64,000 bases of DNA from positions 9,853 to 73,852 of the forward strand of contig JAZLJA010000052.1 in NCBI GenBank assembly GCA_045617625.1. The letters are read 5' to 3'. Under the pieces are notes generated by a model that did no database searches, was not told the DNA's origin, and was given only the letters and a program-made list of their open reading frames with translations. The DNA comes from Firm-04 sp045617625. Its GTDB lineage: Bacteria > Bacillota > Clostridia > Oscillospirales > Ruminococcaceae. The translations under genes and the position numbers were made by a program. Of the stretch, positions 26,552 through 34,887 are shown one piece after another (positions within the stretch are counted from its first letter, which is position 1; every line of letters begins with the position of its first letter).

Positions 26552-26602
26552 AACAAACAAAAAGAGAACGACTGATTGTCATTTTTGGAAGGAAAAGAGA
26601 TT

Positions 26603-28564
26603 ATGACCACAAAAAGAATAGTATCCATGATGACAGCCTCAGCCTTTGGCTTTGCGCTGTCTTTTGCTATCTTGCCGACCTGTCCGACGGCAAGCGCAGC
26701 AGGCAAGACTCTCACCGTTGGAAAAAACGGACAGTATCAGACAGTGAATGCGGCAGTTGCAGCAGCGGCATCCATGAACCCTGCCTCTGAAAACGACCGT
26801 ATCACCATTGCCATTGAACCCGGCACCTATCGTGAGCAGATCCTCATCAACACGCCGTATCTTTCATTTGTCAACAGCGGCAGCGGCGAGGTCAAACTCA
26901 CCTGGTATTACGGCATCGGCTATAAATATTATTCCGTCAGCAACGGATACTATAATGCCAATTCCGCACGGGCGAAATCGGGCAAAGCAACCCCTGACCG
27001 CTGGGGCACGGCAGTCAGACTGCAAAGCGGTGCAAAATCGTTCCGTGCAGAGAATATCACCTTTGAGAACAGCTTCAATCTGTATATGACCTCCGAGGAG
27101 GTTGCCGACGGCGTGGAACCGACAGGTGAGACCATCACGGTGCAGCGCAATCAGTGGCTTGATGCCAAAGCGAAAACTTCTACTGAGCGTGCAGCTGCGC
27201 TCTGCGTGGAAGCGAATAACTGCGAATTCTATAACTGCACGATGATCAGTTCGCAGGACACGCTTTATACGCAAGCCTCCGCTTATTTCCGCAAATGTCT
27301 GATTCAGGGCAACACAGATTACATTTTCGGCAGCGGTGATGTGGTGTTCGATGAATGTGAACTGCGTTTTGGCGGCTATACCGATAAGGCAGTCGGCGGC
27401 TATATTACCGCGGCGCGGCAGCAGGAGAAAGGCTATCTGTTCTGGAATTGCCGTGTATCGGCACAGGGCGGCATGAAAATCGGTTCAGGCTATTTCGGCA
27501 GACCGTGGCGCGATACCGCAAAGGTGCTGTTTTACAACACCAAGCTGGACAGCGAAAACCTGATTTCGGGTGCAGGCTGGACTTCGATGAGCGGCGTGGA
27601 ACCTTCACAGGCAACCTTCCGCGAGTATAACACCAAGCTTTCCAATGGCGGAAACGTCAACACGGGCAGTCGTGTATGGGGCACAGTATTGCAAAGCAGC
27701 AATGCCTCCCGCGAGGGATATCTGAACGGCTGGAAACCCTATTACTTCGATGCAAGCGGCAGTGTGACCCCGCCTGTGAGCGATGGCACATCGCTGAAAG
27801 CCACACTGGAAGCGGATAAAGTGCCGAGCGGTACTTATTCGAGCAATTATGAATATAACGATTCGTTCATGCTGTGCGCAAACAATGCAGATGCCGTAAT
27901 CACCGTGGATAATGGCGAAAAAACATCTTCGGACGGCATGATTTCCAGTACGCAGCGCGTCAAAATGGGCGGTGCGGGCGATACCAATAACCGTTCCATA
28001 CAAATCACTGCGAAGAACGAGGGCTATGTCAAGGTTTATGTGATGTCCTCGAACAGTGAATCCACCCGCACGATGAATCTGCTTGACGCGGAGGGCAATG
28101 TCGTGGATTCGGTGGACGGCGTGACCGGCACGGATATGTCCTGTTATACGTTGGAGATTCCTTCGGTGGGATATTATTATCTTGCATCGGCAGGCAGCGG
28201 CATCAACATTTATAATATTCAGCTTTATCAAAAGGGCGATGATGAGGAACTGCCCATTCACGCGCCCGAAACCACCACAACAACGACTACAACAACCACT
28301 ACCACTACCACTACCACGACTACTACCACAACCACAACGACGGATACCACCACATCCGAGACGCAGGACAAGCTGCTGAAAGGCGATACAAACTGCGACG
28401 GAATGGTGACAGTGTCTGATGCAATTCTCACCTGCCGCATTGCCAACTCTGACACGACGGTGGATGTATCAGAGACAGGGCTGATCAATGCTGACTGCGA
28501 CGGTGAAAGCGGCATTTCCGCAAGTGATGTTGCAACCATTCTACGCATTGTGGCAAGAGTATGA
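26603..28564 (+). CDS. Secreted CE8 pectinesterase with C-terminal dockerin
   Basis: A 653-residue enzyme. Signal peptide (~1-32); CE8 pectin methylesterase beta-helix (~34-385) with the catalytic set Gln218-Asp219 (SSQDTLY), Asp239 (NTDYIFG), Arg300 and Trp302 (FGRPW); a beta-sandwich of unknown type (~397-547), possibly carbohydrate-binding; a linker with about 25 consecutive Thr (~556-588); and a type I-like dockerin (~590-653) with GDTNCDGMVTVSDA and ADCDGESGISASDV. It should demethylate pectin outside the cell while docked on a cohesin. The start follows GGAAGGAAAAG. The Thr run uses mixed codons. Confidence 0.92.
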   Translation: MTTKRIVSMMTASAFGFALSFAILPTCPTASAAGKTLTVGKNGQYQTVNAAVAAAASMNPASENDRITIAIEPGTYREQILINTPYLSFVNSGSGEVKLTWYYGIGYKYYSVSNGYYNANSARAKSGKATPDRWGTAVRLQSGAKSFRAENITFENSFNLYMTSEEVADGVEPTGETITVQRNQWLDAKAKTSTERAAALCVEANNCEFYNCTMISSQDTLYTQASAYFRKCLIQGNTDYIFGSGDVVFDECELRFGGYTDKAVGGYITAARQQEKGYLFWNCRVSAQGGMKIGSGYFGRPWRDTAKVLFYNTKLDSENLISGAGWTSMSGVEPSQATFREYNTKLSNGGNVNTGSRVWGTVLQSSNASREGYLNGWKPYYFDASGSVTPPVSDGTSLKATLEADKVPSGTYSSNYEYNDSFMLCANNADAVITVDNGEKTSSDGMISSTQRVKMGGAGDTNNRSIQITAKNEGYVKVYVMSSNSESTRTMNLLDAEGNVVDSVDGVTGTDMSCYTLEIPSVGYYYLASAGSGINIYNIQLYQKGDDEELPIHAPETTTTTTTTTTTTTTTTTTTTTTTTDTTTSETQDKLLKGDTNCDGMVTVSDAILTCRIANSDTTVDVSETGLINADCDGESGISASDVATILRIVARV

Positions 28565-28590
28565 TAAATCTATTATCTATCAGCGATACG

Positions 28591-28628
28591 AAAAAATCCC
28601 CCGCAGTATTGATACTGCGGGGGATTTT
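28591..28628. terminator. Bidirectional terminator between pectinesterase and pnp
   Basis: A perfect 13-bp stem (28596-28608 with 28613-28625, TTGA loop) flanked by an A-run on the left and a T-run on the right, so it can end both converging transcripts. Confidence 0.95.
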
Positions 28629-28633
28629 GATTT

Positions 28634-30775
28634 TCAGGATTCGTTTTCTTCAGACTGGAGCTGCTTTCTGGATTCAAGCTCAGCAAGAGCATCCTTGCGG
28701 CTCAGTGAGATCTTGCCCTTGACATCGTCGATTTCCATGACCTTGACGACGATCTCATCGCCCAGCGAGACAACATCTTCGGTCTTTTCGACACGACCCT
28801 TGTCCAGCTTGGAGATGTGGACCAGACCTTCTTTGCCGGGAACGATCTCGACAAATGCGCCGAATGTCTGGATGCCTGTGACTTTGCCCTTATAAATTGC
28901 ACCGATCTCGGGGCCGTTTGCGATGGTGTCCACGATCTGAATTGCTTTCTGAGCCTTTGCCAGATCAAGACCGGAAACAAACACATTGCCGTCCTCGTTG
29001 ATGTCGATCTTCACATCGCACTCAGCGGAGATCTTCTGGATGACCTTGCCGCCCGAACCGATGACCTCGCGGATCTTATCCACAGGCACACGGGTCTGGA
29101 GCATTTTGGGTGCGTAAGTGCTGACAGTGCTACGCGGTGCTTCGATGGCTTTGAGCATGATTTCATCCAGGATGTAAAGACGAGCCTTGCGGGTCTTTTC
29201 AAATGCTTCCTTGATGATTGCAGGGGTCAGACCATCGACCTTGATATCGACCTGAATTGCGGTGATACCCTTGTGAGTACCGCCAACCTTGAAGTCCATG
29301 TCGCCGAAGAAATCTTCAAGACCCTGAATATCGACCATCGTCATGAAGTCATCAGAATCAGGCTTGGTGATCAGACCGCAGGAGATACCTGCAACAGGAG
29401 CCTTGATCGGCACGCCTGCGTCCATCAGAGCGAGCGTGGAGCCGCAGATGGAACCCTGAGAGGTGGAGCCGTTGGAGCTGAGCACCTCAGAGACCAGACG
29501 GAATGCGTAGGGGAATTCGTCCACAGGGGGGATGACAGGCAGCAATGCACGTTCAGCCAGTGCGCCGTGACCGATCTCACGACGTCCGGGGCCGCGGGAG
29601 GGCTTTGTTTCGCCGACAGAGTAACTCGGGAAGTTGTACTGGTGCATATAACGCTTGGTTTCTTCGTTTTCGTCCAGACCGTCGATGCGCTGTGCATCGG
29701 AGACAGGGCCGAGGGTTGCGATGGTCAGAACCTGTGTCTGACCGCGGGTGAACAGACCGGAACCGTGAACGCGGGGCAGCAGACCAACTTCGGCAGCCAG
29801 CGGACGGATCTCGTCGATCTTTCTGCCGTCAACACGCTTGCCCTGATAGAGCCAATCGCGGACGATGGTTTTCTGCAGCTTATAGATGCACTCGTCGATC
29901 ATCGGGACGCGCTCTGCGTTTTCAGCATCGAATTTCTCGTGAATGGCATCCTTGATAGGGGAGAGGCGAGCCTCACGGATGTTCTTATCATTGGTGTCAA
30001 GTGCAAATTCGACATCCTTGCGTGCAAAAGCAGCGATGGCATCGAACAGGTCGTGATCGACTTCCATTGATTCAAATGCAAACTTCGGCTTGCCGATTTC
30101 CTTCTGGATCTCGGAGATGAATGCGACCAGCTTTTTGATTTCTTCGTGTGCCTTGCAAATGCATTCGAGCATCAGATCTTCGGGCACTTCGTTTGCGCCT
30201 GCTTCGACCATGACAGTCTTGGTGGCGGATGCGGCAAGGGTCAGGTACAGATCAGATTTTGCCCTCTGCTCCTTATTGGGCAAGAGGATGATCACGCCGT
30301 CGATGAGGCCGACAGAGCAGCCGCCGATCGGGCCGTTCCACGGAATATCGGAAATGGAGATCGCGACAGAAGTACCGATCATGCCGCAGATCTCGGGCAG
30401 GCAGTCCTGATCGACTGCCAGAACGGTCATGACAACTGCGACATCGTTGCGCATATCCTTCGGGAACAGCGGACGGATCGGGCGGTCAACGCAGCGGGAG
30501 GTGAGGATCGCCTTTTCGGATGGCTTGCCCTCACGCTTCATGAAGCTGCCGGGGATCTTGCCGACAGAATACAGACGTTCTTCATAATCCACGGAAAGCG
30601 GGAAGAAATCCACGCCCTCACGGGGCTTTTCGCTTGCGGTGACGTTGGTCATCACAACAGTGTCGCCATAGCGGACCCAGCAGGAACCGTTGGAAAGTTC
30701 GCAGGTCTTGCCGGTTTCGATGGTCAGTTCACGACCGCAGAAGGTCGTTTTGAAAATCTTGTGTTTTTCAAACAT
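28634..30775 (-). CDS. pnp: Polyribonucleotide nucleotidyltransferase (PNPase)
   Basis: A 713-residue phosphorolytic 3'-5' exoribonuclease: two RNase PH-like domains separated by an alpha-helical domain, then KH (~555-615) and S1 (~620-700) RNA-binding domains. Recognisable segments include RPIRPLFPKDMRNDVAVV, SYSVGETKPSRGPGRREIGHG and GFFGDMDFKVGGT-type motifs (EDFFGDMDFKVGGTHKGI). It degrades mRNA and forms part of the degradosome. It lies behind rpsO on the minus strand with a long hairpin in its leader. RBS GAGGAGG lies before the start. Confidence 0.97.
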   Translation of the reverse strand: MFEKHKIFKTTFCGRELTIETGKTCELSNGSCWVRYGDTVVMTNVTASEKPREGVDFFPLSVDYEERLYSVGKIPGSFMKREGKPSEKAILTSRCVDRPIRPLFPKDMRNDVAVVMTVLAVDQDCLPEICGMIGTSVAISISDIPWNGPIGGCSVGLIDGVIILLPNKEQRAKSDLYLTLAASATKTVMVEAGANEVPEDLMLECICKAHEEIKKLVAFISEIQKEIGKPKFAFESMEVDHDLFDAIAAFARKDVEFALDTNDKNIREARLSPIKDAIHEKFDAENAERVPMIDECIYKLQKTIVRDWLYQGKRVDGRKIDEIRPLAAEVGLLPRVHGSGLFTRGQTQVLTIATLGPVSDAQRIDGLDENEETKRYMHQYNFPSYSVGETKPSRGPGRREIGHGALAERALLPVIPPVDEFPYAFRLVSEVLSSNGSTSQGSICGSTLALMDAGVPIKAPVAGISCGLITKPDSDDFMTMVDIQGLEDFFGDMDFKVGGTHKGITAIQVDIKVDGLTPAIIKEAFEKTRKARLYILDEIMLKAIEAPRSTVSTYAPKMLQTRVPVDKIREVIGSGGKVIQKISAECDVKIDINEDGNVFVSGLDLAKAQKAIQIVDTIANGPEIGAIYKGKVTGIQTFGAFVEIVPGKEGLVHISKLDKGRVEKTEDVVSLGDEIVVKVMEIDDVKGKISLSRKDALAELESRKQLQSEENES

Positions 30776-30813
30776 ACGGAAAAAGCCTCCTCGATAAAAA
30801 ATGATGTTTTGCG

Positions 30814-30889
30814 GCGAGGATTAGCACAAAATCCTGCCCTGTGCGGCATTTGCGCACGCAGGGTACGATTTCATGCTAATGTTCTCGCC
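30814..30889 (-). promoter_or_regulatory. Long stem-loop in the pnp leader
   Basis: A ~76-nt imperfect hairpin: GGCGAG/CTCGCC at the base, then ATTAGCA/TGCTAAT, AAATC/GATTT, CCCTG/CAGGG and TGCG/CGCA, with small bulges. It lies about 38 nt before the pnp start. In E. coli the pnp leader forms a long hairpin cut by RNase III for PNPase autocontrol; the same role is inferred here. Confidence 0.65.
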
Positions 30890-30917
30890 CAAGCTTCATG
30901 GGTTGCCGTTTGTGAAC

Positions 30918-30949
30918 AAAAAGGCAGAGGGAAAGGCATCCCCCTGCCT
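30918..30949 (-). terminator. Intrinsic terminator after rpsO
   Basis: On the minus strand GGCAGGGGGA pairs with TCCCTCTGCC (one mismatch) and is followed by TTTTTG. It lies in the rpsO-pnp gap. Confidence 0.85.
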
Positions 30950-30966
30950 TGATGCACTGTGCGAAA

Positions 30967-31233
30967 TTACTTACGCAGACCGAGACGCTCGACAGTTGCA
31001 CGGTAACGCTCGATATCCTTTTTCTTCAGATAGTTGAGCAGATTACGACGGCGACCGACCATCTTCAGCAGACCACGGTAGGAGTGAGTATCCTTCTTGT
31101 GCTCCTTCAGATGAGCGTTCAGGTCGTTGATGCGACGGGTCAGGATTGCGATCTGCACCTCAGGGGAACCGGTGTCGCCCTCGTGGGTTGCATTTGCAAG
31201 GATGACCTCAGTCTTTTCTTCCTTACGCAGCAT
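30967..31233 (-). CDS. rpsO: 30S ribosomal protein S15
   Basis: An 88-residue S15 with the family signature LTRRINDLNAHLKEHKKDTHS.RGLL and the C-terminal VGRRRNLLNYLKKKDIERY helix. It binds 16S rRNA early in 30S assembly. AGAGGTGA is the RBS. The gene has its own promoter about 110 bp upstream and is followed by a terminator and then pnp, the usual rpsO-pnp order. Confidence 0.98.
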   Translation of the reverse strand: MLRKEEKTEVILANATHEGDTGSPEVQIAILTRRINDLNAHLKEHKKDTHSYRGLLKMVGRRRNLLNYLKKKDIERYRATVERLGLRK

Positions 31234-31239
31234 TTCATT

Positions 31240-31368
31240 TCACCTCTTTGAATCAAATTGACCGAAGAACGCAGCAAAGGGGAAGGTGAATCTCCCGATC
31301 AAGCGGGCAAAGCCCCCAATCCGCGTAGACGGCAAAATTATTATACCATAAACGCCCCGAATTGTCTA
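31240..31368 (-). promoter_or_regulatory. rpsO promoter and structured leader
   Basis: Minus-strand TAGACA (31368-31363), 17-bp spacer, TATAAT (31345-31340). The ~95-nt leader can form a short GGGGCTTTGCCC-type hairpin and a second stem GGGAGATTCACCTTCCC. S15 often binds its own leader in other bacteria; that this leader does so is only a suggestion. Confidence 0.6.
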
Positions 31369-31492
31369 TGAAAACTTGATGAACATTTTATGAACATTCT
31401 ATGAATCGGCAGAGAAAAAAGCGGATTTCACGCGGGTTTTCTGTTCGATTTGTCTGGATGCGAAAATATTTGCGGAAAATATGGTTTTGCTC

Positions 31493-31521
31493 TTGACTTT
31501 GCCGCTTTTATGTGCTAAAAT
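31493..31521 (+). promoter_or_regulatory. Sigma-A promoter of the acyl-CoA synthetase gene
   Basis: TTGACT (31493-31498), 17-bp spacer, TAAAAT (31516-31521) with TG one base upstream (extended -10). The predicted leader is about 95 nt. The stretch 31369-31492 between this and the rpsO promoter holds nothing recognisable. Confidence 0.8.
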
Positions 31522-31622
31522 AACAAAAGGGAGATGCAGTGCATCTGCCCTGTCATTTTTGTGTGTACGCGGGCTTTTTTAGCCCTGCTCGAAAAGAATC
31601 TCTGAAAAGGATGATGATACCG

Positions 31623-33269
31623 ATGCCGATTACCGACATTCTCGAACGCAATGCTGCGCTTTACGGCAATGATGTCGCGCTGGTGGAACTGAATCCCTCC
31701 ATCACCGAGCCCAGACGCGTGACATGGAAAGAATTTGAACTGATCGAACCCCGCCGTCCCAACTACTATCGCCGTGAGATCACCTGGAAGGTGTTCAACG
31801 AAAAGGCGAACCGCTTTGCACATTTTCTGCTTTCCCGCGGTGTCAAAAAGGGCGATAAGGTCGGTATTTTGCTGATGAACTGCCTGGAATGGCTCCCGAT
31901 CTATTTTGGCATTCTGAAGATCGGCGCACTGGCAGTGCCGCTGAATTTCCGCTATGCCGCCACTGAGATCGAATACTGCGTCAATCTTGCAGAGGTTTCG
32001 GTGCTGGTATTCGGTCCCGAATTCATCGGCAGAGTGGAGGAACTTGTCGATACATTGGGCAACGACAGAATGCTGCTCTATGTCGGACAGAGCTGCCCGG
32101 GATTTGCTGAAAGCTATGACGCTCTGACTGCGAACTTCCCGAGCAATTCGCCTGCGGTGTTCCTCACCGACGGCGATGATGCCGCGATTTATTTTTCTTC
32201 GGGCACCACAGGTTTCCCGAAAGCGATCCTGCACAATCACGAGAGCCTGCTGCACGCCTGCAAAGTCGAGCAGGCACACCACAGTCAAACCAAGGACGAT
32301 GTGTTCCTCTGCATTCCGCCGCTTTATCACACGGGCGCGAAAATGCACTGGTTCGGCAGCTTTTTGACGGGCAGCAAGGCAGTTTTGCTCAACGGTGTGA
32401 AGCCGAATGTCATTCTTGATGCGGTTTCATCTGAGCATTGCACGATCGTCTGGCTGCTTGTGCCGTGGGCACAGGATATTCTGGACGCGATCGAAAGCGG
32501 TCAGGTTTCCCTTTCCGATTATGAACTTTCCCAGTGGAGACTGATGCACATCGGCGCACAGCCTGTGCCGCCCAGCCTCATCGCACGCTGGAAGAAGTAT
32601 TTCCCGCATCACCAGTACGACACCAACTATGGCTTGAGCGAATCCATCGGACCGGGTGCGCTGCATCTGGGCGTGGAGAACATCCATAAGGTCGGTGCCA
32701 TCGGTAAGGCGGGCTTTGGCTGGAAATCCAAGATCGTTGATGAAAACGGCGATATCGTGCCGCGCGGCGAAGTGGGCGAGCTTTGCGTCAAGGGTTCGGG
32801 TGTCATGACCTGTTATTACCGCGATGAGGCGGCAACCAAATCGGTGCTGCGCGACGGCTGGCTGTTCACGGGCGATATGGCGCGTGAGGATGAGGACGGT
32901 TTTGTGTTCCTTGTAGACCGCAAAAAGGATGTCATCATCAGCGGTGGCGAAAACCTCTATCCCGTGCAGATCGAAGATTTCATCCGCGCAAACCCGAAGG
33001 TCAAGGATGTGGCTGTCATCGGCTTGCCCGACAAGCGTCTGGGCGAAATTGCAGCGGCGATCATCTCCATCAAGGAGGATTGCACCTGCACCGAGGAAGA
33101 AATGGCGAAGTTCTGTGAGGGAATGCCGCGTTACAAGCGTCCGAGAAAGTATATTTTCGCGGATGTGCCGCGTAACCCCACGGGCAAGATCGAAAAGCCG
33201 AAGCTCCGCAAGATCTATGGTGCGGAGAGCCTGATTGCCGATCAGAACGGCATCACCGAAAACGCATGA
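31623..33269 (+). CDS. AMP-forming acyl-CoA synthetase / acid-CoA ligase
   Basis: A 548-residue ANL-superfamily enzyme that adenylates a carboxylic acid and transfers it to CoA. The phosphate loop is YFSSGTTGFPK, then NYGLSES, the ATP/ribose motif GWLFTGDMA with the hinge VDRKKDVIISGGENLYP, and the C-terminal catalytic Lys in NPTGKIEKPKLR. Substrate unknown: medium- or long-chain fatty acid or aromatic acid are possible. I chose ATG 31623 (MPITDILERNAALYG); ATGs at 31611 and 31614 are too close to AAAAGG. It stands alone. Confidence 0.85.
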   Translation: MPITDILERNAALYGNDVALVELNPSITEPRRVTWKEFELIEPRRPNYYRREITWKVFNEKANRFAHFLLSRGVKKGDKVGILLMNCLEWLPIYFGILKIGALAVPLNFRYAATEIEYCVNLAEVSVLVFGPEFIGRVEELVDTLGNDRMLLYVGQSCPGFAESYDALTANFPSNSPAVFLTDGDDAAIYFSSGTTGFPKAILHNHESLLHACKVEQAHHSQTKDDVFLCIPPLYHTGAKMHWFGSFLTGSKAVLLNGVKPNVILDAVSSEHCTIVWLLVPWAQDILDAIESGQVSLSDYELSQWRLMHIGAQPVPPSLIARWKKYFPHHQYDTNYGLSESIGPGALHLGVENIHKVGAIGKAGFGWKSKIVDENGDIVPRGEVGELCVKGSGVMTCYYRDEAATKSVLRDGWLFTGDMAREDEDGFVFLVDRKKDVIISGGENLYPVQIEDFIRANPKVKDVAVIGLPDKRLGEIAAAIISIKEDCTCTEEEMAKFCEGMPRYKRPRKYIFADVPRNPTGKIEKPKLRKIYGAESLIADQNGITENA

Positions 33270-33276
33270 ATCAAAC

Positions 33277-33314
33277 CGCGCTGTCTGTTCCCGAACATCG
33301 GGGCAGGCAGCGCG
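33277..33314 (+). terminator. Long hairpin after acyl-CoA synthetase gene
   Basis: CGCGCTG-CTG-CCCGA pairs with TCGGG-CAG-CAGCGCG around a 3-nt loop with small internal mismatches. No U-tract follows, so it may slow or process the transcript rather than terminate it. Confidence 0.5.
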
Positions 33315-33479
33315 TTGCTGTGCAGCGATTTTGCGGCAATGACAAAATCATTTGACAACCGCCTGATTTTTTGTCGGGCGGCATGATTTTCGGTGTGCAG
33401 CCGATTGTTTGCATCAGATGATACGTATGATATGATAGAAAAATGACGGGATAAGGAAAATGAGAGGAAGTGTACGCTT

Positions 33480-34874
33480 TTGGTTTTCAGCAGCTTTGAA
33501 TTTTTGCTGTGGTTTCTGCCGTTTTGCATTGCAACTTACGCGCTGACGAAAAAGAAGTACAAAAACACGATGCTGCTGTTTTTCAGCGTTGTGTTCTATG
33601 CTTACGGCGCACTGGAGCATCCAAGCCATTTTGTGCTGATCATGCTCTCAGTGGTCATCAACTGGTGGCTGGGCTGCATGATCGCCAGACACCGACGACA
33701 ACGAAAGCAATATCTGGTTGTGGGCTTGGTCTGGGATTTCGGCTGTCTGTTCGTATATAAATATCTGAATTTTGTGCTGGAATCGTTCAATGCCATCAGC
33801 CCGTTTGATTTTCCGCTGGTCGATCTGGTCATGCCGCTCGGCATCAGTTTTTACACATTCCAGATTGCATCGTATCTGATCGACGTTTATCGCGGCTCGA
33901 TCGAACATGAGAAGAGCCTGATCAATCTCGGCACGTATATTCTGTTTTATCCGCAGCTGATCGCAGGTCCGATCGTCGAACTTGCAGATGTGCAGCAGGA
34001 ACTTCACAACCGCTCGTTCAAGGCACGGGATGTTTCGGAGGGCTTGCAGCTTTTCATCATCGGCCTTGGAAAAAAGGTGCTGCTTGCGAATCAGCTTGCA
34101 GGGCTCTGGTCGGATTTGCAGGGTGTCGGATTCGAGTCGATTTCGACAAAAGCCGCCTGGATGGGCATTTTTGCATATAGTCTCCAGCTGTACTTTGATT
34201 TCTGGGGCTATTCGCAAATGGCGATCGGTTTGGGCCGCATTTTCGGTTTCCGATTCCCCGAAAACTTCAAGCATCCGTATATTTCCGTCACCATGACAGA
34301 GTTCTGGCGGCGCTGGCACATCACACTGGGCACATGGTTCCGTGAATATGTCTATATCCCGCTGGGCGGCAACCGCGGCGGCATCAAAAAAACTTACCGC
34401 AATCTGCTGGTGGTGTGGCTGTTCACGGGCTTGTGGCACGGCGCGGACTGGAACTTTGTTCTCTGGGGACTGGTGCTGTATGGTCTGATCGTGCTGGAGA
34501 AAGCCAAGATCGGCAAATTCCTCAATTCGCACCGTACCATCGGACATCTGTATATGGTGTTTGTCACGCCGCTGACATGGCTGATTTTCAATGTTTCCGA
34601 TCTCAAGCAGCTTGCCGTTTATTTCGGCAGACTGTTCGGCATCGGCGGTGAGGCACTGTTCCCGAAGGACTATCTGAATTATATCGACACTTACGGGCTC
34701 TACTTTGTTGTCGGCATTTTGTGCGCGACTCCGTTTGTCGAGAACCTTTACAAGGCACTGCGCCGTTCGCGCTACGCGAATATGCGTTTTCTGATTCTGG
34801 GCGGCATTCTGTTTGCGTCGTGTTACTGCATCTATCGCGGCATGAACGATCCGTTCCTCTATTTCCGATTCTGA
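33480..34874 (+). CDS. MBOAT O-acyltransferase (AlgI/DltB/PatA-like)
   Basis: A 464-residue polytopic protein with about ten or more membrane segments. The MBOAT core is clear: TEFWRRWHITLGTWFREYVYIPLGG and the invariant His in FTGLWHGADWNF. The family moves acyl groups, usually acetyl, across the membrane to an extracytoplasmic acceptor. The start is TTG at 33480 with GAGAGGAAG upstream. An SGNH protein follows 13 bp later. The acceptor (peptidoglycan, exopolysaccharide or teichoic acid) cannot be told from sequence. Confidence 0.88.
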   Translation: MVFSSFEFLLWFLPFCIATYALTKKKYKNTMLLFFSVVFYAYGALEHPSHFVLIMLSVVINWWLGCMIARHRRQRKQYLVVGLVWDFGCLFVYKYLNFVLESFNAISPFDFPLVDLVMPLGISFYTFQIASYLIDVYRGSIEHEKSLINLGTYILFYPQLIAGPIVELADVQQELHNRSFKARDVSEGLQLFIIGLGKKVLLANQLAGLWSDLQGVGFESISTKAAWMGIFAYSLQLYFDFWGYSQMAIGLGRIFGFRFPENFKHPYISVTMTEFWRRWHITLGTWFREYVYIPLGGNRGGIKKTYRNLLVVWLFTGLWHGADWNFVLWGLVLYGLIVLEKAKIGKFLNSHRTIGHLYMVFVTPLTWLIFNVSDLKQLAVYFGRLFGIGGEALFPKDYLNYIDTYGLYFVVGILCATPFVENLYKALRRSRYANMRFLILGGILFASCYCIYRGMNDPFLYFRF

Positions 34875-34887
34875 GAAAGGCGGTGTG

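Noticed and set aside
26421..26602. A c-di-GMP or other known riboswitch in the pectinesterase leader
   Set aside because: The conserved core bases and helices of classes I know were not found; only the competing helices are supported.
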